Shown: piece by piece, positions 1-5,997 of the stretch
Layout: each line of letters opens with the position of its first letter
Numbering within the stretch: the first letter of the stretch is position 1
DNA from: Candidatus Dojkabacteria bacterium
GTDB taxonomy: Bacteria > Patescibacteriota > Dojkabacteria > B142 > OLB20
Length of the DNA: 8,121 nucleotides
Assembly: GCA_020429485.1 (NCBI GenBank)
Contig: JAGQLK010000046.1
Location: 1 to 8,121, forward strand
Reading direction: 5' to 3'
Program-made: the position numbers and the translations under genes
Notes under the pieces: model-generated
The model's database searches: none
Told to the model about the DNA's origin: nothing
The model's input: the letters and a program-made list of their open reading frames with translations, nothing else

Positions 1-364
1 CAAAACCTACCGATGATATTCTTTGAGATAAAGTACCATCCATGTTACCTGGATAACTTCGATTCCAATCTTTACCCATATAGAAATCAAACTTACCATT
101 AGTACTAAAGTATGTCCTCTGACCCCATGCTACTGGATTAGCGATTGGGATAATTACTATATTTCCTTTTATTTTATAATTTTGTAATTTAGTTACAAGT
201 TGTTTAAGAACCCATAGAGTTACTTCTCCTCCGTGCACACCACCTTGTAGGTAAAGCGTAGGGCCTGAAACCCCATTACTATATTCGTAAGCATTGATAG
301 TAATAGGATTCCCTCCTGGATCAGTACCTATTGAAATTGAATTTAAAAGCTTAATGTTATTCAT
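1..364 (-). CDS. Succinylglutamate desuccinylase/aspartoacylase-family zinc hydrolase, N-terminal part (runs off window)
   Basis: This is the N-terminal 121 residues of an AstE/AspA-type (M14-like) metallo-hydrolase; the C-terminus lies beyond position 1. Members remove an acyl group from, or cleave an amide bond in, N-acylated amino acids or similar small molecules in the cytoplasm. The sequence shows GGVHGGE, whose H44 and E47 correspond to the family's first two zinc ligands, and DWNRSYPG, whose N101-R102 correspond to the substrate-carboxylate-binding Asn-Arg pair. The third zinc ligand, a His, would lie outside the window. The ATG at 364 overlaps the stop of the ATP-grasp gene (ATGAATAA, 8 bp), which implies translational coupling; no SD is visible. 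It is the third gene of the ACT/ATP-grasp operon, so its substrate may be the ligase's product or a related conjugate (inference). A carboxypeptidase-like role is the main alternative. Confidence 0.87.
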   Translation of the reverse strand, partial: MNNIKLLNSISIGTDPGGNPITINAYEYSNGVSGPTLYLQGGVHGGEVTLWVLKQLVTKLQNYKIKGNIVIIPIANPVAWGQRTYFSTNGKFDFYMGKDWNRSYPGNMDGTLSQRISSVGF

Positions 365-2081
365 ATTCTAAAGGATTTAATTCATTATATCCTATACCAA
401 ATAAGTATTCATATAAATCCCTAAGTGCTTTAGACCAATTAGGATTAACTATCGATTTACCTCGATCAATTATAATAGGGGATGCGTCTGCTGTATTACT
501 AACCCCAGTAATTCTAAAGAGCTGTCTACCAGGAATAATTCTATCTCCAACATTATGATCAGGACCTTCTATTCGTACTGCTATCTGTCTCCCTCTCATA
601 GGAGCGCTATTCACTCCAACTCTACGTAAATCATGGCTAGTTGGTGACCAAATGAATCTACCTTGCTCTTCATCATAGTAAACAATATGTATTCCCTGAC
701 TTATAGGGTTATGCAACGGTAGCGCACCTATTCTCTCGTCATGCTTTGAATTAAATTTTAGATAGAATGAGCCATGTGGATTAGTTACTGCAGCATCAAA
801 TATATCCACCTCTTGTGATCTGAGATCTGCAAAAAGTCTAGCAACATCTGGATTTCGATGATCTGCAAAATGAGCTAGCCATGCGATTTTGTCTATTGGT
901 GGGATGCCAGTCATCTCTGCATCGATAGACATTGTACTAGTTGGACCTTGTTGCCTATCATTCATCTCGTTTATCCAGAGCTTACCATTTTTATCAATTA
1001 TACCGTCTACGCCTTGTAGTCCATTCTTACCCATGAGTGCAGTGAGTCCACCTAGATTAAAGATTACTTCTTCTAGCTGTGCATTGATGGGCTCTGGGTA
1101 GACATAACCTAGATTATTGCCTACACCATTACCTTCTGAGTTTGTTAGTGTTGGATCACCTACTGCCTTTACTGTAGCTCTACCAGGAATGACAAGCGTA
1201 TTATCTTCATGGATTCCTGCTTGTGCTGCTCTATTTAATAGAATATTTAGGATATTAGGATCATGCGGACTTACTCCATCTGGTAATGTAACCTTCGTAG
1301 TCCCAAATCCATTTTCACTTGGTACAGTGTTACCTGCGTACCAACTAATGTTAGTTTCCTGCCCATCTATATACTTTGATACTTTTAAGGTTCCGTCATT
1401 TACTCTAAGTATTTCTGCAAGCTCTTCGACTGTGTCACAAATAACTGTAGTTTTACCACCACCTATATCAGTCATTCCTTCTCCACATGGTTGTACTACT
1501 ACTTTTTGAATATCGTCACCTACTAAACCCCAAAAAATGTCTTCCGCATCAGTGAAGCCTAAGCTACCTGTAATAAGCTCATTAGGGATAACATATTGCT
1601 CAAGTCCAGCCATATATAGCATGTCTGTTAGATGAACTTTATTTTCGAGTACTGGAAATAAATGTCCTGTAGCCTCAGCGACTATGTTTAAGTTTTGATG
1701 CATTGTATCGAGCAGATCAGCCCATGAATAATCATGAGGATCATACTCAAAAACTACTAGATTTGTTGCATTGGCAGGTAGATTTGCGCATACTTGAACT
1801 GCCTCTTCAAAGCTTTCTGTTGCAGTTCCTGCGGCAAGACCATTAACGCCGTATTGTTCTACTTCTGGGAATTCTTGCTCTCCTTCTGCCCCACCAAGAA
1901 TAATACTTCTTACTCCAGAACGAGCAGCTAATTTAACTAAATTACCTCGCTGCGGAAAGAATGTAGGCATAACTACAGTAGCTCCTATTTCTCGGAAGTA
2001 TTGTAATGTATGATTAAATTCTCTATTAATTGCGACTGTTGTTTGTTGTAGTACTTCTCGTACTTCGTATTGTTCACTCAT
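357..2081 (-). CDS. ATP-grasp ligase-like protein, substrate unknown
   Basis: This 574-residue protein has the layout of an ATP-grasp enzyme, a family that activates a carboxylate as an acyl phosphate and joins it to an amine or other nucleophile. Residues 1 to about 140 look like a Rossmann-type pre-ATP-grasp domain. ENKVHLTDMLYMAGL (146-160) matches the usual entry into the ATP-grasp fold. KVVVQPCGEGMTDIGGGKT (193-211) sits where the nucleotide-binding strand and glycine-rich loop belong. VSKYIDGQETNIS (234-246) resembles the adenine-side strand, and INEMNDRQQG (370-379) supplies the metal-binding pair E372 and N374. About 180 further residues form a C-terminal domain I cannot assign. An AAAGGA SD site precedes the ATG by 8 nt. 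The gene starts 2 bp after the ACT gene and overlaps the deacylase gene. Family assignment is firm; the reaction is not. A biotin-carboxylase-like or peptide-ligase-like role is possible. Confidence 0.85.
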   Translation of the reverse strand: MSEQYEVREVLQQTTVAINREFNHTLQYFREIGATVVMPTFFPQRGNLVKLAARSGVRSIILGGAEGEQEFPEVEQYGVNGLAAGTATESFEEAVQVCANLPANATNLVVFEYDPHDYSWADLLDTMHQNLNIVAEATGHLFPVLENKVHLTDMLYMAGLEQYVIPNELITGSLGFTDAEDIFWGLVGDDIQKVVVQPCGEGMTDIGGGKTTVICDTVEELAEILRVNDGTLKVSKYIDGQETNISWYAGNTVPSENGFGTTKVTLPDGVSPHDPNILNILLNRAAQAGIHEDNTLVIPGRATVKAVGDPTLTNSEGNGVGNNLGYVYPEPINAQLEEVIFNLGGLTALMGKNGLQGVDGIIDKNGKLWINEMNDRQQGPTSTMSIDAEMTGIPPIDKIAWLAHFADHRNPDVARLFADLRSQEVDIFDAAVTNPHGSFYLKFNSKHDERIGALPLHNPISQGIHIVYYDEEQGRFIWSPTSHDLRRVGVNSAPMRGRQIAVRIEGPDHNVGDRIIPGRQLFRITGVSNTADASPIIIDRGKSIVNPNWSKALRDLYEYLFGIGYNELNPLEYE

Positions 2082-2083
2082 GA

Positions 2084-2731
2084 TTATAATCCTTTTATTA
2101 TTGAAAATGCTTGTTCGATGTCATCTTGGCTAAATACTATTGTGATTTCATTTGTTGTTGAAACAGTATCTATAATATTTATACCCTTCCAAGCTATCTT
2201 TTTAAGTATTTGATAGTATACTCCAGGTACTTCTACATTCTCTGGTGGCAGTTTTACTGTAATTGAAGATAAATCTATCTGTTTGAGAATTATCTCGTCA
2301 CTAACAATTATCTCTTCGATATCAGTTAGATTATTCTTAGTTGTGATAATTGTTACTTCGGCAACACCTTGAGTTATAGCAATAAATCTGTCTGGTTTGG
2401 CTTCAATTCTTTCTAGTAATTGTCTTATCTTGTTTAATGTGTCATGTGAATTTTTTATAGTTACCTCTACAATATTTGATTTCACAGTAATATCAGCTAG
2501 TTTATCTAATATGCTTTGGATAGATTTATCTGTTTTTGTAAATTCAGACTTGTTTCTATTTAAAGCCATAACAATAGCACCTTCTTGCACATCTTTACTT
2601 AAGATTTCTATTACTTGTGGTTGGATTTCTCTTGCTAATGCAGAAGTATTTACTAAACCTTTAGCTAATGCATCTTCTACAAATGGCATATTATTTATAA
2701 TTTGTTCAACTACCTCAGGTACGCTTACCAT
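2084..2731 (-). CDS. ACT-domain protein, probable amino-acid-sensing regulatory partner
   Basis: This 215-residue soluble protein has no signal peptide or membrane segment. Residues 1 to about 60 are helical (VPEVVEQIINNMPFVEDALA onward) and resemble a small helical or winged-helix-like segment. Residues about 65-110 alternate helix and strand with coiled-coil-like heptads. The C-terminal part, about 115-215, looks like tandem ACT folds of the aspartokinase type; the clearest section is EVPGVYYQILKKIAWKGINI (167-186) followed by a TNEITIVF strand (193-200). ACT domains usually bind amino acids and control an attached or partner enzyme. No kinase domain is present, so this is a free-standing regulator or subunit. 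It is the first gene of the operon with the ATP-grasp protein, which makes that enzyme its likely partner (inference). The start has no SD and lies 2 bp from a 16-bp palindrome. The N-terminal segment could also bind DNA or RNA. Confidence 0.7.
   Translation of the reverse strand: MVSVPEVVEQIINNMPFVEDALAKGLVNTSALAREIQPQVIEILSKDVQEGAIVMALNRNKSEFTKTDKSIQSILDKLADITVKSNIVEVTIKNSHDTLNKIRQLLERIEAKPDRFIAITQGVAEVTIITTKNNLTDIEEIIVSDEIILKQIDLSSITVKLPPENVEVPGVYYQILKKIAWKGINIIDTVSTTNEITIVFSQDDIEQAFSIIKGL
2090..2095 (-). promoter_or_regulatory. Shine-Dalgarno site of the ATP-grasp gene
   Basis: AAAGGA lies 8 nt upstream of the ATG at 2081, inside the last codons of the ACT gene. It fixes the ATP-grasp start and is the only clear SD site in the window; most other starts here lack one. 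Confidence 0.7.
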
Positions 2732-2733
2732 TT

Positions 2734-2749
2734 TGTTAAATATTTAACA
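2734..2749. promoter_or_regulatory. 16-bp perfect palindrome in front of the ACT gene
   Basis: TGTTAAATATTTAACA is a perfect 8+8 palindrome ending 2 bp before the ACT start codon (ATG at 2731). It covers the predicted transcription start and the place where an SD site would be. As DNA it is a good candidate operator for a dimeric repressor; as RNA it could mask the start region. Its function is inferred from symmetry and position only. Confidence 0.5.
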
Positions 2750-2750
2750 T

Positions 2751-2779
2751 AATATATTAATTTATCACTTATTTGATAA
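2751..2779 (-). promoter_or_regulatory. Predicted sigma70-type promoter of the ACT/ATP-grasp/deacylase operon
   Basis: Read on the minus strand, TTATCA (2779-2774) is followed after 17 nt by TATATT (2756-2751). Transcription would start near 2744, giving a 5' leader of only about 12 nt before the ACT start. The elements are imperfect and the region is very AT-rich, so this is a moderate prediction. The -35 box forms one arm of the inverted repeat at 2761-2780. Confidence 0.45.
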
Positions 2780-2780
2780 A
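2761..2780. repeat. Inverted repeat between the divergent promoters
   Basis: TTTATCA and TGATAAA are perfect 7-bp arms separated by 6 bp (CTTATT). The repeat contains the -35 box of the leftward promoter and ends 3 bp before the -35 box of the rightward promoter, so a protein bound here could affect both operons. It could also be chance in AT-rich DNA. Confidence 0.4.
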
Positions 2781-2783
2781 ATT

Positions 2784-2812
2784 TTGACAGTGGATTATAT
2801 ATGGATTATACT
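2784..2812 (+). promoter_or_regulatory. Strong predicted sigma70-type promoter for the lysS operon (P1)
   Basis: A consensus TTGACA (2784-2789) is followed after exactly 17 nt by TATACT (2807-2812), which matches TATAAT at five of six positions. Transcription would start near 2819 and produce a leader of roughly 210 nt containing the lysine-rich ORF and the terminator before lysS. Confidence 0.7.
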
Positions 2813-2870
2813 TCTGATGTCAAATTTTTATGACAGAGTGCATTTAATATTGGGAATACAGTTAAATTGA

Positions 2871-2899
2871 TTGTTATTTATCATGATATCGATTAAAAT
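2871..2899 (+). promoter_or_regulatory. Possible second promoter giving a leaderless leader peptide (P2)
   Basis: TTGTTA (2871-2876), 17 nt, then TAAAAT (2894-2899). The expected start, 6-7 nt downstream, falls on or next to the leader-peptide ATG at 2906, which has no SD. This suggests a leaderless transcript, but the boxes are weaker than those of P1 and the spacing match may be chance. Confidence 0.3.
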
Positions 2900-2905
2900 A
2901 CATTC

Positions 2906-2953
2906 ATGGTTACAACATTCACAAAAAAAGCTAAATCTAAAAAACTCTTCTAA
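2906..2953 (+). CDS. Lysine-rich leader peptide of the lysS attenuator
   Basis: The 15-codon ORF reads MVTTFTKKAKSKKLF and ends in TAA followed at once by in-frame TGA. Five of codons 7-13 are AAA (Lys). It sits just upstream of an intrinsic terminator that precedes the lysyl-tRNA synthetase gene. This is the arrangement of classical amino-acid attenuators: charged tRNA-Lys lets the ribosome reach the stop, while scarcity stalls it on the Lys codons. The peptide itself probably has no function. The ATG is the only usable start, because an in-frame TAA lies 12 nt upstream. There is no SD; translation would be leaderless from P2 or SD-independent from P1. AAA-rich ORFs also arise by chance in AT-rich DNA, so the case rests on the combination with the RNA helices and the downstream gene. 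Confidence 0.65.
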   Translation: MVTTFTKKAKSKKLF

Positions 2954-2994
2954 TGAAGGGGGTATTTAGTTTTAGTATGCTAATTCTCCCTCTT
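2945..2994 (+). promoter_or_regulatory. Attenuator helices: 1:2 (anti-antiterminator) and 2:3 (antiterminator)
   Basis: Helix 1:2 pairs CTCTTC (2945-2950, the last two leader codons) with GAAGGG (2955-2960) around a TAAT loop that contains the stop codon. Helix 2:3 pairs AAGGGGG (2956-2962) with CCCTCTT (2988-2994), seven pairs including one G-U, extended inwards by TTAG (2966-2969) with CTAA (2980-2983). Helix 2:3 uses the 5' arm and loop of the terminator, so the two cannot coexist, and 1:2 blocks 2:3. A ribosome stalled on the last Lys pair (2939-2944) would cover the 5' arm of 1:2 and favour 2:3. Pairings were found by eye; no energies were computed. Confidence 0.6.
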
Positions 2995-3011
2995 GGGAGA
3001 TTTTTATTTTT
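2985..3011 (+). terminator. Intrinsic terminator upstream of lysS (attenuator terminator)
   Basis: TCTCCC and GGGAGA form a perfect 6-bp stem with a TCTT loop (2985-3000), followed directly by TTTTTATTTTT (3001-3011). This is a textbook rho-independent terminator. It lies between promoter P1 and the lysS start at 3032, so most transcripts would need antitermination to reach the operon. Confidence 0.85.
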
Positions 3012-3031
3012 ATAATTATTACTAAAATTCA

Positions 3032-5329
3032 ATGTATTGGGCAGATAAGTTAATACAAAAGTTACCTAGAGACAAGCAGCATAGAGTAGATGATATGAAA
3101 ACTCCATCTGGTCATGCTCATGCGGGCTCACTAAGAGCTATCTCTACACATGGGTTAGTTTATGAAGCAATGAAACGTGCCGGATTCGATGTTGAGTTTA
3201 CATACGTTGTGAATGATATGGATCCGATGGACGGATTACCTAGGTATCTAGATGAAGAAGAATATCGACCACATATGGGTAAGCCAGTATATACAATACC
3301 TGCACCAGATGGTGTCTCTGAAAACTTTGCAACACAATATGCTAATGAATATATTGGTGCATTTAATAGAATAGGCTTCAAGCCACAGATATTCTGGTCT
3401 TCTAAGTTATATGCAGAAGGTTTGATGAATGACTATATTAGAATCGCGTTAAACAGCGTTGAAGAGATACGAAAAGTCTATAAGGACGTCGCAGACCAAG
3501 ATAAACCTGAGGGTTGGTATCCATTTCAAGTAATTTGCCCAAATTGTGGCAAGGTTGGTAGTAGTTTAGTAACAGATTGGGATGGTGAGCAAGTTACATA
3601 TGAATGTAAAGCAGATTTAGTTGAATGGGCTGTTGGTTGTGGACATACTGGCAAAGTCTCTCCATTTAATGGTACAGGTAAGCTTATGTGGAAAGTTGAT
3701 TGGCCTGCACACTGGGCTGCACTTAATATCACAGTAGAAGGAGCAGGTAAAGACCACTTCAGTGCTGGAGGTTCAAGGGACATCGGTACAGAAATAATAA
3801 AACGAGTTTATGATGTAGATCCGCCTTTTGGATTCTTACATGAATTTTTATTGATCGGGGGAGCAAAAATGTCTTCTTCAAAAGGTAATGCAACTACTTC
3901 AGCTGAATTTGTCGAGTTTTTTCCGGCAGAAGTAGGAAAGTTTCTATTTGTTCGAACACCGTATCAAAGAGCAATCAACTTTGATCCAAGCATGAGCAAT
4001 ACAATACCAGATCTCTTCGATGAATATGATAGATGCGCAGAGCATTGGTTCGCGACTCAAGATGAAACTGACTATGGAAGAATGTTTGAAGCAGCTCAAA
4101 TAGGAGAAGTACCTACAGAAAAAACATATTTTCCACGATTTAGACAAGTAGCTACTCTTATGCAGATGCCATCAGTAGATTTGATTAAGTTCTTTACTGA
4201 TGACAAAGGATCTGAACTAACGGAAAGAGAACTTGAATTATTAGATGAACGTAAGAGATATGCTCAAATCTGGCTTGAAAACTTCGCAAGCGAGGATGAT
4301 ATTTACAGTATTGCTGATGAGCTTCCTGAAGCAGCTAAAGATTTATCAGAGGAACAAAGAAAGTACCTTGCTGCTCTAGCAGATATGCTCGAGACTAATG
4401 AGTATTCATCAGGTGATGATCTGCAACAAGCTGTATTCGAGCTTGGTAAGAGTATGGATATTCCAAGTAAGCAATTCTTTCAAGCAATATATGTTGTATT
4501 ATTAGCAAAAACACATGGCCCTAAGGCTGGCTGGATTATCTTTGACCAATTAAGTGATAATAAAGAAATGATACTTAATAGATTTAGAGAAGTTTCAGAG
4601 AAGTCATCTCATGACATTAAAAGTAATATATTTCAGCAATTAAATGATTCGAACCGCTTGATAATCACATCTCAGGTTAGAGAGAAATGGCCAACAATCA
4701 CAGTAGGATATGCAGAAATTAGGAATGTAAAGATCGAACAATCTAATCCAGAGCTTGAAGAGCTCAAGAAAGAGGTACTTGCTGAGCTTTCTCAACTCTC
4801 AAGAGAGGATATCAATCAGATGCCTGAACTAGTCAGTTTTAGGAATCTCTATAAAGAAACTGGAATCGATTGGCATTCAAGACGACCTAGCCCTGAAGCT
4901 TTGCTAAGAAGACTAACTCAAGGCAAAGACCTGTATCAAGTTAATACTTGCGTAGATGCTTATAATTTAATTGTAATGAGGAATAGAGTAAGTGTGGGTG
5001 CCTTTGATATGGATAACCTTCAATTGCCAACTCAGCTACAATTAGCATCTGGTGGAGAAGAAATTACCCTTCTAGGAGATAGTGAGCCAACTATTATTAA
5101 AGAAGGTGAATTGTGCTACTTTGATCAGACAGGGCCGTATAATCTTGATTTTAATTATAGAGATGCGGACAGAACTAAGGTAACATTAAATACCACTAAC
5201 CTTTTAATTAATGTAGAAGGTGTTTATGATATAAGTAGAAACCAAGTGGAACAATCATTACAGGAAACAATAGATATCATAATGAGATTCTGTGGTGGTG
5301 AGCTTATCAAGACTGGAATTGTTAATTAA
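3032..5329 (+). CDS. lysS: Class I lysyl-tRNA synthetase fused to a C-terminal B3/4 editing-like domain
   Basis: The N-terminal part of this 765-residue protein is a class I (archaeal-type, also called LysK) lysine--tRNA ligase, charging tRNA-Lys with lysine using ATP. It has the HIGH-type motif as PSGHAHAGS (25-33) and the KMSKS-type loop as KMSSS (279-283). An insert has C169xxC172, C192, C203 and H205, which look like zinc ligands. The helical anticodon-binding part runs to about residue 530, the usual end of the family. A B3/4 domain follows (about 545-765), like the PheRS beta-subunit editing region and its free-standing relatives; signatures are RRPSPEALLRR (617-627), VDAYNL, VGAFD (655-659) and GELCYFDQTGPYNLDF. 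It may hydrolyse mischarged tRNA (inference). The ATG is fixed by an in-frame TAA 9 nt upstream; there is no SD. It heads an operon and lies behind the attenuator. Confidence 0.93.
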   Translation: MYWADKLIQKLPRDKQHRVDDMKTPSGHAHAGSLRAISTHGLVYEAMKRAGFDVEFTYVVNDMDPMDGLPRYLDEEEYRPHMGKPVYTIPAPDGVSENFATQYANEYIGAFNRIGFKPQIFWSSKLYAEGLMNDYIRIALNSVEEIRKVYKDVADQDKPEGWYPFQVICPNCGKVGSSLVTDWDGEQVTYECKADLVEWAVGCGHTGKVSPFNGTGKLMWKVDWPAHWAALNITVEGAGKDHFSAGGSRDIGTEIIKRVYDVDPPFGFLHEFLLIGGAKMSSSKGNATTSAEFVEFFPAEVGKFLFVRTPYQRAINFDPSMSNTIPDLFDEYDRCAEHWFATQDETDYGRMFEAAQIGEVPTEKTYFPRFRQVATLMQMPSVDLIKFFTDDKGSELTERELELLDERKRYAQIWLENFASEDDIYSIADELPEAAKDLSEEQRKYLAALADMLETNEYSSGDDLQQAVFELGKSMDIPSKQFFQAIYVVLLAKTHGPKAGWIIFDQLSDNKEMILNRFREVSEKSSHDIKSNIFQQLNDSNRLIITSQVREKWPTITVGYAEIRNVKIEQSNPELEELKKEVLAELSQLSREDINQMPELVSFRNLYKETGIDWHSRRPSPEALLRRLTQGKDLYQVNTCVDAYNLIVMRNRVSVGAFDMDNLQLPTQLQLASGGEEITLLGDSEPTIIKEGELCYFDQTGPYNLDFNYRDADRTKVTLNTTNLLINVEGVYDISRNQVEQSLQETIDIIMRFCGGELIKTGIVN

Positions 5330-5334
5330 AACTT

Positions 5335-5997
5335 TTGAAAATTAAAATAAAGCGTTTAGTCGAATTCAGGCTATACTTGGCAATAGAATTAGTAATTTTT
5401 GTTGTCTTTCCATTACTTATTAATGAGTTTTGGCCCCAATTTTTTAAAATTAGACATATAATCCTAGGTATAGGAGTCGTCTATGCATATGCCATAGCAA
5501 AGTCGCATGATATCAGCTTTAGCGATATGGGACTTAGGAAAGAGAACTTTAAAGAATCACTGAGAGATGTAATGCCATTTACCTTTGTGATGATTCTTGT
5601 GATGACAGCATGCTATTTAGTAGTACCGGGATTGATGCGGGTAGAACAACTAGATGATGTATTACAAGTAAGTGCTGTACGGTTTTTCTTTGTTGTTATG
5701 CTTCCATACAATGTTCTATCTGTTCCTGTACAAGAATTTATTTTTAGGGGTTATTATGTACCTAGAGTAGCTTTGACCTCTAAGCATAAAATCTTTACTA
5801 CTATCTGGTCTGCTCTTGTTTTCATGTTTGCACACATACTTTATTACAACATACTATTCAATATCGGAACCTTCGCAATTGGGATAGTATATGCAAGGAA
5901 TTTCTTTAAGTACAAAAACATTTATTCGTTGATGGTCTCTCATGCAATACTTGGGACTATATACAGTACAATATTATACTTATTAGCTACACAATAA
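5335..5997 (+). CDS. CPBP-family (CAAX protease/Abi-like) integral membrane protein
   Basis: This 220-residue, strongly hydrophobic protein has roughly six to seven predicted membrane segments (for example about 12-30, 40-56, 80-100, 115-130, 155-175, 178-190, 197-217). It matches the CPBP/Rce1-like family of intramembrane metalloproteases. The motifs are QEFIFRGY (133-140) for EExxxR, FMFAH (163-167) for FxxxH, and H203 followed by G207 where HxxxN is usual. E134, R138, H167 and H203 remain, but the first Glu is Gln and the Asn is Gly, so protease activity is uncertain. I chose the TTG start at 5335 because the first in-frame ATG falls around codon 65, after the first membrane segments. It starts 5 bp after lysS and shares one base with the HD gene. 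Family members process prenylated proteins or peptides or act in bacteriocin immunity; no such partner is visible. Confidence 0.8.
   Translation: MKIKIKRLVEFRLYLAIELVIFVVFPLLINEFWPQFFKIRHIILGIGVVYAYAIAKSHDISFSDMGLRKENFKESLRDVMPFTFVMILVMTACYLVVPGLMRVEQLDDVLQVSAVRFFFVVMLPYNVLSVPVQEFIFRGYYVPRVALTSKHKIFTTIWSALVFMFAHILYYNILFNIGTFAIGIVYARNFFKYKNIYSLMVSHAILGTIYSTILYLLATQ

Noticed and set aside
889..1509. Plus-strand ORFs of 70 and 130 codons inside the ATP-grasp gene
   Set aside because: They are antisense shadows: low-complexity Ser/Pro/Thr composition, no family features, and they lie wholly within a well-supported gene.
2397..2747. Plus-strand 116-codon ORF opposite the ACT gene
   Set aside because: Antisense to a gene with coherent ACT-like structure; no SD, promoter or recognisable motif of its own.
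2818..2835. Inverted repeat TGTCA-N8-TGACA just after P1
   Set aside because: Arms are only 5 bp and expected often by chance; not listed as an operator.
2830..2859. A further promoter with ATGACA at 2830-2835
   Set aside because: No acceptable -10 box lies at 17-18 nt (GGAATA or GAATAC only).
2817..2872. Other short ORFs in the P1 leader, such as the 17-codon ORF starting ATGTCAAAT at 2817
   Set aside because: It begins at or before the predicted transcription start, has no SD, contains no lysine codon and ends far from the attenuator helices.
2906..3031. T-box riboswitch or lysine (L-box) riboswitch upstream of lysS
   Set aside because: I see no T-box core (AGGGUGGNACCGCG-like) and no specifier stem; the roughly 210-nt leader shows none of the conserved L-box elements. 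The Lys-rich ORF with alternative helices explains the terminator better.
3160..4147. Minus-strand ORFs opposite lysS
   Set aside because: Shadows of the strongly supported LysRS reading frame.
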